DNA of 64,000 bases. It comes from Aquimarina sp. RZ0 (GTDB lineage: Bacteria > Bacteroidota > Bacteroidia > Flavobacteriales > Flavobacteriaceae). Both the position numbers and the translations under genes were made by a program. The stretch lies in contig NZ_VTZU01000023.1 in assembly GCF_008370685.1 (NCBI RefSeq), positions 1 through 64,000 of the forward strand. Reading direction: 5' to 3'. The notes below the pieces were generated by a model. The model had not been told where the DNA came from and did not search any database. It saw only the letters and a program-made list of their open reading frames with translations. Shown here piece by piece: positions 51,260 to 61,000 of the stretch (position 1 is the stretch's first letter; each line of letters opens with the position of its first letter).

Positions 51260-53311
51260 ATGAACTCAACAAAAAAAGAATTAATGACCTCTTATATACT
51301 TTATGGGGTTTATCACTTTAAAAAGCTATTTATACAGAAACATAAAACCTTTTCTATTTTTAGTATTATAATTCTATGTTTTATTAATACTATAAATAGT
51401 CAGAATTGCTGGCTGGAGACTGAAGGGAACCAAATTGTAAGTGCAGAAACAAAACAACCAGTAATATTAAGAGCTGTAGGTTTAGGGGGTTGGGTGTTAC
51501 AAGAAGGATATATGCTGAATCCACAAGGGTGTAATGGCTGTCCTGGTACACAATGGGAAATCAAACAAAAGCTTTATAGTGATGGGCAGGATTATGATCA
51601 GGTAGAAGCTTTCTATCAAAGTTGGAGAGATAATTTTATCACAAAAGCAGATATTGATTATATCGCCTCTTTGGGGTTTAATAGTGTACGATTACCTATG
51701 CATTATGAATTATTTCTTACAGGCGAACAAAGAAGGGTTAGAAATAATGTTATTAATAATAGGTATGCAGGCCACGATACCTATAAAAATGCGCTCAGAA
51801 ACTGGTATGAACATGATAATCTATTTACTAGTAATAACTTAGAAGGTTTCAGGATTATTGATAACCTGATACGTTGGTGTAGAGCAAATGATATGTATAT
51901 TATTCTTGATCTACATGCTGCTCCCGGTGGTCAGGGTCAGGATAAAAATATTGCTGATATCTTTCATAATCATAATTTATGGCAATTTCCGGTTTTTCAG
52001 GATGTGACCAATCGTTTGTGGCAAAAAATTTCTCAGCGATATAGTAATGAACCTACCATTGCATTTTACGATTTGATTAATGAACCTAATAGTGTTCCGG
52101 GAGGAGGACAGGTTATTCATTCTTTATTACAACGCTTATTGACAACAATCAGAAATCAGGGAGATACTCATATGATTATGATAGAAGGAAATGGGTATGG
52201 AAATAACTATGATTATTTGGAACCATTTACATTTTCGCCCAATAAAGACTTGATATATAATGCACATAGGTATAATTGGGGCATGCCTCTCTCTGAAGAT
52301 TGGATTCCGGATAGCAACCCTAACCAAATAAATAAAATGATTAATCTGATTAATTTCAGAAACAATCATCAAGTCCCAGTTTGGATTGGAGAAACAGGAG
52401 AAAATCCAAATTGGTGGCTAAGACAAAATATTGTATGGTTAGAGGAACAGGAAATAGGATGGTGTCATTGGACTTATAAACGTCATGATGTAGGACAAAA
52501 TGCTGCCTTAATGCGTATTGGAGGGCCGTATCTTACTGATGGAGCCTCTGCCATGTCTGAAGTTTTGGAAAGTATCAAATTTGAGAATTGTATACCTAAT
52601 ATCAATACTATTACTGCTGTAACTCAAGATAATCCTGCTCCAGGAACATCTGGATGTACATCAGATCCAAACCCTACTAGTGCTCCTATCGGAAAAATGA
52701 TTTGGCTAAAAGGGAATAATGGGCTCTATGTGTCTTCAGAAAATGGTGACCAACCTATGAACTGTAATCGTGATATTGCCCTTACCTGGGAACACTTTAG
52801 AGTAATTGATGCAGGTAACGGAAGGATAGCTTTACAAAATAATGGAATGTTTATTTCTTCAGAAAACGGTGAAACTCCCATAAACTGTAACAGAATTAGA
52901 GTTGATGATTGGGAGGCTTTTGAATGGATTGCTACAGAAGATGGGAAAGTTGGGTTTAAAGCAAATAACGGATTATATATGTCTTCTCAAAATGGTACTA
53001 CAGCAATGACCTGTGATAAAGAAGTTCTTTCAGGATGGGAAGCTTTTGAATGGGGAATTGTTACTGATACACGAGATCCGTTTGATAATTCTGATAATTT
53101 TTTAATATATCCCAATCCGGCAAAAGAAGGAAAGTTTACAATACAGGTAAAAGAACCTTCAGAGGTTCGAATATACGATTGTACAGGCAAAGTGATTTAT
53201 AAAAATAGTATTTCTACTACACTAAATGTATCAGATTTTACGTCAGGAATATATTTTGTAAGAATATTGAATAAAACAAAAAAAGTAATCAAAAAACTTA
53301 TAGTTGATTAA
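51260..53311 (+). CDS. GH5-family glucanase with fascin-like trefoil and T9SS domain
   Basis: 683 aa. A long N-terminal signal region ends near NSQ (residue 48). The catalytic TIM barrel (~50-440) has the GH5 landmarks: RAVGLGGWVLQEGYMLNP, SLGFNSVRLPMHYELF, LDLHAAPGGQ, FYDLINEPNS with the acid/base Glu275 and VPVWIGETGENP with the nucleophile Glu378. It resembles fungal exo-beta-1,3-glucanases of this family, so beta-1,3-glucan is the likely target. After ~475 three repeats (NNGLYVSSENGDQPMNC-like) form a fascin-type beta-trefoil. The end (~610-683, LIYPNPAKEGKF…SGIYFVRIL) is the T9SS type A signal. Confidence 0.85.
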   Translation: MNSTKKELMTSYILYGVYHFKKLFIQKHKTFSIFSIIILCFINTINSQNCWLETEGNQIVSAETKQPVILRAVGLGGWVLQEGYMLNPQGCNGCPGTQWEIKQKLYSDGQDYDQVEAFYQSWRDNFITKADIDYIASLGFNSVRLPMHYELFLTGEQRRVRNNVINNRYAGHDTYKNALRNWYEHDNLFTSNNLEGFRIIDNLIRWCRANDMYIILDLHAAPGGQGQDKNIADIFHNHNLWQFPVFQDVTNRLWQKISQRYSNEPTIAFYDLINEPNSVPGGGQVIHSLLQRLLTTIRNQGDTHMIMIEGNGYGNNYDYLEPFTFSPNKDLIYNAHRYNWGMPLSEDWIPDSNPNQINKMINLINFRNNHQVPVWIGETGENPNWWLRQNIVWLEEQEIGWCHWTYKRHDVGQNAALMRIGGPYLTDGASAMSEVLESIKFENCIPNINTITAVTQDNPAPGTSGCTSDPNPTSAPIGKMIWLKGNNGLYVSSENGDQPMNCNRDIALTWEHFRVIDAGNGRIALQNNGMFISSENGETPINCNRIRVDDWEAFEWIATEDGKVGFKANNGLYMSSQNGTTAMTCDKEVLSGWEAFEWGIVTDTRDPFDNSDNFLIYPNPAKEGKFTIQVKEPSEVRIYDCTGKVIYKNSISTTLNVSDFTSGIYFVRILNKTKKVIKKLIVD

Positions 53312-53317
53312 TCATAA

Positions 53318-53357
53318 AATCTATTAATGATCTTCACTCCCCTCGAATTAATAGATT
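53318..53357. terminator. Hairpin after the GH5 gene
   Basis: aatctattaat (53318-53328) and attaatagatt (53347-53357) are perfect 11-bp arms around an 18-nt loop, seven bases after the stop codon. No U-run follows, so termination is uncertain. Confidence 0.4.
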
Positions 53358-53485
53358 AATAAGGATACCCTGATTAGTAAACTTTTTCTATTCTTTTTTT
53401 ATAGAAAAGTAAAAACTAAGCATAGCGGGTAAACACTATTTCACATTTTTTAAAACACAAACTTAACTAAATTAAACGTAACAAA

Positions 53486-53560
53486 ATGAAGACAAAAACG
53501 AAATTACTCCAAAGTACCAGCATTCAAATTATTTATTTTCTAAAATTTAAAATCATCTAA
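53486..53560 (+). pseudogene. Orphan N-terminal fragment
   Basis: A 24-codon frame (MKTKTKLLQSTSIQII…) has the basic-then-hydrophobic look of a signal peptide and stops at TAA 26 bases before a family A element. Its position in a locus of secreted enzymes suggests the broken start of a lost exported-protein gene. Confidence 0.35.
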
Positions 53561-53585
53561 ATTCCGAATGTAATTTTTAACATAA

Positions 53586-53799
53586 AATCATTTTGAGTAG
53601 TAGTATTTAAACTAAAAATACTGCTTTTGTACTATAATTAAGTAGATTCTTTTTAGGCATAGCTATAACTGGGTTTTAAAAAAAAATCAAGAAGATTAGA
53701 GTGTAAAGTATAAATTTTTAAGGAAGTTAAACTACTACAGGGAAAGCCCACGGGGCATTTAAATCTCGATTATCGGGTAAAGCATTACTCAAAATGATT
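53586..53799. mobile_element. Composite MITE-like element, family A-related, copy A3 (contains repeat D3)
   Basis: Outer ends aatcattttgagta and tactcaaaatgatt (14 bp, perfect) bound 214 bases. Inside lie a nested pair (gtagtag / ctactac), the family core ggcatagctata and, at 53743-53779, a family D block sharing gcatttaaatctcgattat with 17909-17927. It looks like an element built up by nested insertion. Confidence 0.6.
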
Positions 53800-53939
53800 A
53801 CATAATCATTTAATAGTCTAATAAACAGAAACCTCACTTATTATGTACATTTCTATGTATTTATCAAGGAGGAGATCGATTACACAAGTTTTTTAATTAG
53901 CGTGAATTTTGATAGAAGTGTTTGATGGTATAAAAACCT

Positions 53940-54203
53940 TCAAATCGAGTGATTTTTCGAAAAAAAATATAGAAAAATAGTATCGAGATTCATTTGTTTC
54001 AAAAAACTAGGTACGATATAATCTTTGGATACGTCATAGAAATCAGGTTGATGTGATTTTTTATACGAATTCAAACTGATTGGATAAAAAACTCGATAAA
54101 GAACCAGAGAAAAGGAATATTCCTTTTTAAGAGGTTTTTCAACGATTAGAAGAGGTGTATCCGGGTTTAAGTTTATGAACTCATCTTGCATAGTGGTTTT
54201 CAA
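53940..54203 (-). other. Doubtful 87-codon frame ending in a MITE
   Basis: A minus-strand frame whose first codons are read from the family A element at 54177-54334 (MKTTMQDEFINLN). The remainder has a moderately protein-like composition (SYKKSHQPDFYDVSKDYIVPSFLKQMNLDTIF) but no recognised domain. It may be a small real gene, a remnant of a lost gene, or chance. Otherwise 53800-54176 holds nothing I can support. Confidence 0.2.
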
Positions 54204-54334
54204 CCGAAAAGCTTGGCTTTTGTACTATAATGAAATAGGTTTTTTTTAGCATAGCCATAGCTGCTGTTAAAAAAAAACAAAATTAGGGTGAAAATGTAAA
54301 TTTTGCAGGTTAAAGCATTACGCAAGATGAGTTC
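54177..54334. mobile_element. MITE-like element, family A, copy A2
   Basis: 158 bases with perfect ends gaactcatcttg and caagatgagttc and TAT on both flanks. The interior follows A1 nearly base by base (ccgaaaag.ttggcttttgtactataa … caaaattag.gtg…atgtaaattttg). It lies 146 bases before the GH16/GH18 gene. Confidence 0.7.
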
Positions 54335-54479
54335 TATAAGAATAAGACTTTTAAAGCAATTTTTAGTGCTAAAAAAATGGAGTTTTAAAAACTAAAACAG
54401 AACAAAGAATACGCATAAGGTTACAGATATAATCTAAGAGAAGTAACATCTTTTTGTGCTTTCTAAAAAAACAAAAATC

Positions 54480-57400
54480 ATGAAAAAAATATTTTATATA
54501 CTCATATTATTAATAACAACACATCATGGCTTTTCTCAAAATTGGGAACTGGTATGGCAAGATGAATTTGATTACAATGGATTACCAGATCCTACAAAAT
54601 GGGGATATGACACAGGAAATAGTGGATGGGGAAATAATGAACTCGAAAACTATACATCAAATCGTGTAGAGAATGCTCGAGCAGAAAACGGAAACCTAAT
54701 TATTGAGGCTCGCAGAGATTTCCATAATGGGATTGAATATTCATCTGCACGGTTAGTAAGTCGAAATAAAGGAGACTGGAAATATGGTCGAGTTGAGGTT
54801 CGCGCTAAAATTCCAATTGGAGCAGGAATGTGGCCGGCTATATGGATGCTGCCTACAGATTGGGTATATGGCGGTTGGCCTGGTAGTGGCGAAATTGATA
54901 TTATGGAAAACTTTGCTGCCTTTGGGATAGACCCATCCGGAATTCATGGCAATGTGCATACGCAAGCGTATAATCATACAATAGGAACAAATAAAGGGGC
55001 ACATATTGGGAATCTTTCTAATATAGAAGATAACTATCACATATATGCAATCGATTGGTATGAAGATCATATTGATTTTGAAGTAGACGGTATTAGATAT
55101 TTTTCATTTGCTAATGAAGGAAACTGGCAAGCCTGGCCATTTGATCAACGCTTTCATTTGATACTTAATATTGCAGTTGGAGGAAATTTAGGCGGGAATC
55201 CGGATCCAAATATATTCCCCAAAAAAATGATTGTGGATTATGTTCGTGTGTATAACCAGACAACAACATCTGGTCAAACTCCCTTTACAGGATCTCCAAT
55301 AGCCATTCCAGGGATTGTTGAGTTTGAAGACTATGATAAAGGAGGTGAAAACATAGCGTATCATGATCTTACTTCAGGAAATCAGGACAATATGTATAGA
55401 AGTGATGATGTGGATATCGAAGCTTGCTCAGAAGGAGGTTACAATGTGGGATGGGTTCAACCAGGCGAATGGATAGAATATACAGTTGATGTTGCTCAGA
55501 CAGCCAGCTATAACTTTAATATTCGTACTGCATCAGAGCAATCAGGCTCTTTGAGAATCGAATTAGATGGACAAGATGTTGCGGGAGTAATTGATATACC
55601 CACAACAGGAAACTGGCAGCAATGGTCGACGGTAACCAAAGAGAATATTGAGCTTGTTGCAGGAAAACAAGTGATGCGAGTACATGTTTTATCAGGCGAA
55701 TTTAATCTGAACTTCGTAGACATTTCCGAGAATATAATATCTGGTCAAACCCCATTTCATGGAACTCCTGTTACCATTCCCGGTATTGTAGAATTTGAGG
55801 ATTATGATAATGGAGGAGAAGATATCGCTTATCACGACCTTACAGCTAATAACGAAGGAGGAGTATATAGAGATGATGCTGCTGATATAGAAGTTTGCTC
55901 AGAAGGAGGTTATAATATAGGATGGGTTCAGCCAGAAGAGTGGGTTGAGTATACAATTGATGTAGCCCAGACAGGTATTTATGATTTCAATATTCGCTGT
56001 GCATCAGAACAATCAGGCGCTATGCGCGTAGAATTGAATGAACAAGATATTACCGGTACAATTACTATACCTGCTACCGGAGGATGGCAAAACTGGATTA
56101 CAGTACATAAGCAAAATGTTACACTTACAGCAGGAATACAAGTCATGAGAGTGTATATGCTATCTGGGGAATTTAATTTAAATTATGTAGATATTTCTCA
56201 AAATAACCCATCAGCTCAAACACCATTCAATGGAGTTCCTGTAACAATTCCTGGTATTGTAGAATTTGAAGATTATGATAACGGAGGAGAAGGTATTGCC
56301 TATCATGACCTTACGGCCAATAATGAAGGAACCGCATATAGAGATGAAGATGCAGATATAGAACCTTGTTCAGAAGGAGGATATAATATTGGATGGGTCG
56401 ATACAGGTGAGTGGTTAGAATATACCCTTAATATAACCAAAACTGCGATGTATGATTTTAGTATTCGAAGTGCATCAGAGCAATCAGGTACCATGAGAAT
56501 TGAGTTGGACGGTCAAGACATTACCGGTAATATTGATATACCTGCAACAAGAGGATGGCAGCACTGGAATACCGTAAGAGTAAAGAATAAGGAGCTTACT
56601 TCCGGGCAAAAAGTAATGCGTATATATATAACTTCCGGAGAATTTAATTTAAATTATATAGATATTGCCGAACACAATACATCAACTACTTCTGATTTTA
56701 GCGTAGTGGGATACTTACCATCTTGGTCAGGAAGCACAAATACGATACAGTATGATAAATTAACTCATATTAATTACGCCTTCATACGACCTACCTCCTG
56801 GGGAGGTCTTACGAGTGTTGATAATCCCGACAAATTAGCATCTTTAGTTCATAATGCTCACGCGCAGCATACAAAAGTGGGTATCGCTATTGGTGGCTGG
56901 TCTGATCTTAATAATAATGATTTTGAGATTATGGCAGCTTCAGCATCGACAAGAACTACGTTTATAAATAATGTAATGAGTTTGATCCATCAGTATAATC
57001 TTGATGGAGCTGATATTGATTGGGAATACCCTATAGCATCAACCGGTGCTAATTATGATCTATTAATGCGAGAATTAGGGCAGGCATTACACGCACAGGG
57101 AAAATACTTAACGGCCGCTGTAGTAGGGCATGGTGATTATTATGGACAACATATCCATAATTCCGTATTTGAAGATGTTGATTTTCTTAATATTATGGCA
57201 TATGATGGTGGATCACCACATTCCTCATATGCTTTTGCTCAAGACTGCACAAATTATTGGTTAGGAAGAGGGTTGCCAGCAAATAAACTTGTATTGGGTG
57301 TTCCTTTTTATGGAAGATCTGCTAATAGATATGTATCATATCGTGACTTATTGAATGAGAATAGTAATGCTCAGAATTTAGATGTAGTAAATGGTGTTGA

Positions 57401-57809
57401 GTATAACGGAATTCCAACTATCAAAGCAAAAACTCAATATGCAATAGATAATAACCTTGGAGGTATTATGATTTGGGAAATATCTCAGGATGTAACAGAT
57501 CACAGATCTTTATTATCAGCTATTAATAACCAGATTCAGTCTAATAAAGAAAATACTACTTCTATACCGTCAGAAGTAACCGAAAATGGAGAGATGAAAA
57601 TTGTTCCCAATCCAGCTGAGAGTCAAATAAAAATAATTGGTTTACAAAAAAAAGCTAGAGTTGATATCACAGATATGGCTGGAAACAAGCTAAGAAGCTT
57701 TAAGTATACAGGGGCTTCTGCAATAGATATTTCTTCATTGCCCAAAGGATTGTTCATCATTAATGTAATTACGCTTAACGGAGTTAAAACATTAAAACTG
57801 GTAAAATGA
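54480..57809 (+). CDS. Bifunctional GH16 beta-glucanase / GH18 chitinase with three CBM6 modules
   Basis: The ATG at 54480 (MKKIFYILILLITTHHGFSQ) is chosen over an earlier GTG; this yields 1109 aa. Order: signal peptide; GH16 (~22-260) with WPGSGEIDIMENF, nucleophile Glu138 and acid/base Glu143, plus the laminarinase-type WPAIWMLP; three CBM6 modules (~277-430, ~430-585, ~585-735), each with PGIVEFEDYDxGGExIAYHD, CSEGGYNxGWV and GEFNLNxxDI; GH18 (~740-1020) with THINYAFI and DGADIDWEY (catalytic Glu849); and a T9SS sorting domain (KIVPNPAESQIKI…GLFIINVI). One chain should cut beta-1,3-glucan and chitin, the two main fungal wall polymers. Domain substrate specificities follow from the families and were not tested. 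Confidence 0.9.
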   Translation: MKKIFYILILLITTHHGFSQNWELVWQDEFDYNGLPDPTKWGYDTGNSGWGNNELENYTSNRVENARAENGNLIIEARRDFHNGIEYSSARLVSRNKGDWKYGRVEVRAKIPIGAGMWPAIWMLPTDWVYGGWPGSGEIDIMENFAAFGIDPSGIHGNVHTQAYNHTIGTNKGAHIGNLSNIEDNYHIYAIDWYEDHIDFEVDGIRYFSFANEGNWQAWPFDQRFHLILNIAVGGNLGGNPDPNIFPKKMIVDYVRVYNQTTTSGQTPFTGSPIAIPGIVEFEDYDKGGENIAYHDLTSGNQDNMYRSDDVDIEACSEGGYNVGWVQPGEWIEYTVDVAQTASYNFNIRTASEQSGSLRIELDGQDVAGVIDIPTTGNWQQWSTVTKENIELVAGKQVMRVHVLSGEFNLNFVDISENIISGQTPFHGTPVTIPGIVEFEDYDNGGEDIAYHDLTANNEGGVYRDDAADIEVCSEGGYNIGWVQPEEWVEYTIDVAQTGIYDFNIRCASEQSGAMRVELNEQDITGTITIPATGGWQNWITVHKQNVTLTAGIQVMRVYMLSGEFNLNYVDISQNNPSAQTPFNGVPVTIPGIVEFEDYDNGGEGIAYHDLTANNEGTAYRDEDADIEPCSEGGYNIGWVDTGEWLEYTLNITKTAMYDFSIRSASEQSGTMRIELDGQDITGNIDIPATRGWQHWNTVRVKNKELTSGQKVMRIYITSGEFNLNYIDIAEHNTSTTSDFSVVGYLPSWSGSTNTIQYDKLTHINYAFIRPTSWGGLTSVDNPDKLASLVHNAHAQHTKVGIAIGGWSDLNNNDFEIMAASASTRTTFINNVMSLIHQYNLDGADIDWEYPIASTGANYDLLMRELGQALHAQGKYLTAAVVGHGDYYGQHIHNSVFEDVDFLNIMAYDGGSPHSSYAFAQDCTNYWLGRGLPANKLVLGVPFYGRSANRYVSYRDLLNENSNAQNLDVVNGVEYNGIPTIKAKTQYAIDNNLGGIMIWEISQDVTDHRSLLSAINNQIQSNKENTTSIPSEVTENGEMKIVPNPAESQIKIIGLQKKARVDITDMAGNKLRSFKYTGASAIDISSLPKGLFIINVITLNGVKTLKLVK

Positions 57810-57833
57810 TAGTGTTGCATATATCTGTATTTA

Positions 57834-57988
57834 GAGTATGTTTAAAAAGAATACAAATTGAAAATCAATAGTTTGAGGTTCTGAGGACACTTCAAATGAT
57901 GAGAACATCGAGATATTTTAATTATTTGAAGTAAGCTCATGGTTCTTAAAATAGTTGTTTTCAGGAAGTAAGGTTTTTAAACAAGCTC
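57834..57988. mobile_element. MITE-like element, family C, copy C3
   Basis: 155 bases with ends gagtatgtttaaaaa and tttttaaacaagctc, TTA on both flanks (57831-57833; 57989-57991). Very similar to C2 over its whole length. It lies between two T9SS enzyme genes, only 24 bases after the first. Confidence 0.75.
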
Positions 57989-58046
57989 TTAACAAGATTA
58001 TTTCAACAGATAACAAAAAATATTAAAAAACTTAATTATAATAATT

Positions 58047-61000
58047 ATGAAAACATTGAGAAGTAGCATGATTTCCTGGCTACGCTGTAAAACTCATACT
58101 AAAACCGTCTGTATTTTTTTCTTTTTCGTAAGCCTGAGCACTTTAGTTGCTCAGGTGAATACCGGTGGAAACGCAAATACATCCAATCATAGCAAACAGA
58201 TCATTGGCTATATTACGAACTGGGATGCCTGGAAACAATCAACAGCAGGAGTACCAGCTCAGGGAGCATTAACTCAGTTGAATATTGATTATTCTAAATA
58301 TACAATCCTTAATTATTCATTTTTTGGAGTAGCAGGTGATGGGTCTTTGCATAGTGGAGATCTTAGGGATAAACAGATCTATCAACCAGGAGTTGTACAA
58401 GCACCAGGAGCTATATTGTTTAGTGATATATATAGCAGTTGGGATTTTCATATTTTGTTTGGAGAGATAGAAGCGGTTCAATATATCAATGAGGCTGTAA
58501 AACAAAGAGCCGAAACTCTGGGGTATCAAGTAGCTGTTGGTGGAAATACATGGGATCATCCAGAATGGGGACTCCATGGGGATTTGCCATTGCCATTGCC
58601 TAAAGAAGGTAGTGGCGGAAAAGGTCTATTAGAATTGGCTCATCAAAATGGAGTAAAAGTAATGGCATCCATCGGGGGATGGAGTATGTCTAAACATTTT
58701 CCGGAAATGGCAGCAGATCCAGTTAAAAGAGCACGTTTTATAAAAGATTGTAAAAGACTGATCCGCATGGGGTTTGATGGAATCGATCTGGATTGGGAAT
58801 ATCCCGGACCATCTGCGGGAATGAATTTTACAGGAACAAATGCAGACTATATTAATTTTGAGAATCTGGTTCAGGAAATCAGAAATGAAATAGGACCGGA
58901 TAAATTGATAACAGCCGCTATGGCAGCAGATCCCGAAAAAATAAAAGGATTTAATTGGTCAAAGTTGATCCATACGATGGATTATTTTAATATGATGACC
59001 TATGATTTTAATGGTGGCTGGTCTGGTAAAGCGGGACATAATGCACCTGTATATCCATATGATGGAGCAGAAGTACCAGATTTTAACTGGGAATCTGTAG
59101 TAAAGAAAATGATTTCAATGGGAGTGCCTACTAATAAAATAAATTTTGGTATTCCATTTTATGGAAGAGGAGTAGTAACAGAAGGGAATGCGGCCTTAAA
59201 TGCTCCTACAGTTAAAAGAAATATAACAATACAACCAGATGGCCCTGTAAGTACAGCTACCGATTATACAAATTGGCCACTAGAAATATATGACGGAACA
59301 CCAAATTATTTTTTTATCAAACAAAAAACCGGAGAAGAAAATGGATGGGTCAGGAAATGGGATGACCAGGCAAAAGTACCTTATATGACAAAAGGAAATT
59401 TCTTTCTGAGTTATGATGATGAAGAATCTATTGGGATAAAAGCACAATATATCAATGACAATAATCTTGCGGGAGCTATCGTCTGGACTGTATATGGTGA
59501 TTTAGAGATGAGTGGATCTGTTCAATCTTTTGGGGCTAAACTTAAAAAATGGTCAAAGGTGAAATCACCTTTGATCAACAGAGTGAATGAGGTATTTGCT
59601 AATACGATGGTTGGTAATGTAATGCCTACTGTTGCTATTACTTCTCCCAAAGCCGGAGCAACATATACAGCCGGATCAGATATTACTATTGAAGCAAATG
59701 CATCCGATAGTGATGGTACTATTACCAAGGTAGTATTCTATAATGGGAATACGCGCTTGGGAGAAAAAATGACAGCTCCATATACCTATAATTGGAAAGA
59801 TGTTGCCAATGGGGACTATACGATTACTGCTAAAGCCTTTGATAATAAAAATGGAGAAAGTTCTTCGTATGTTTCTATTACCGTAAGTAATATAGATAAT
59901 AGCTGTGCCTCACCGACATATGTACATGGAGAAATATATAAAGGAGGAGATAAGGTTTCTTATCAAGATAAAGAGTACAAGGCCAAGTGGTGGACACAAA
60001 ATAATGATCCACTTACAAATAGAGAAAATGTATGGCAATTAATAGGTTCCTGTCATACTGGAGGAGAAGCTGCACCACGAGTATCGATAACATCTCCAAT
60101 GTCTGGAGCAAATTTTACAATAGGAAATGATATTACGATTAGTGCCAATGCAGTAGATAGTGACGGATATATCTCTAAGGTAGAATTTTATGATGGAACA
60201 ACAAAATTAGGTGAAGACGCTACTAGTCCGTATAATTATACCTGGAGTAACGCAACAATAGGGGATCACAGTATTACCGCAATCGCTACTGATGATGAGG
60301 GGATATCAGGTACTTCTGCGATAATAAATATTTCTATAAATAAAGATATAGGAGGAAACAGCTGTAATGTTGCTCAGTATACAGAAGATGCTACCTATAT
60401 TACAGGTGATATTGTACAAAATTTTGAAAAAAAATATGAATGTATCGTTGGTGGATGGTGCAGTATAGGTGGTCCATATGCTCCTGGTGATCCAGACGGT
60501 TGGGCCTGGCCAAATGCATGGAAAGCAATCGGGAGTTGCACAGAAGTTGATACTACTGTATCGATAACACAACCTGTTAATGAGGCAAGCTATATAGTAG
60601 GACAATCTGTAAACATAATCGCTACGGTCAATGATATTGATGAAAATATCTCTAAAGTGGTCTTTTTTGTAGATGGGATTCATATTGGAGAAGATCTTTC
60701 TGTGCCTTATCAAACAAATTGGATTGCCACCCAGGGAAACCATGTACTTACGGTACAGGCAATAAGTACTAATAATGAAGTGTTAGATTCTTCACCGGTT
60801 GCTATATCTGTTAGACCAATAAACCCACCATCAGGAGGAGATCTTCCTAAAAGAATATTAGCAGGATATTGGCATAATTTTATAAATCCGGCAGGATTAA
60901 TGAAACTAAGTGAAATTTCAGATAAATGGGATATAATTAATATTGCTTTTGCGGTTCCCACAGTTCCGTTGGGTTCTACAATGACATTTACTCCAGATCC

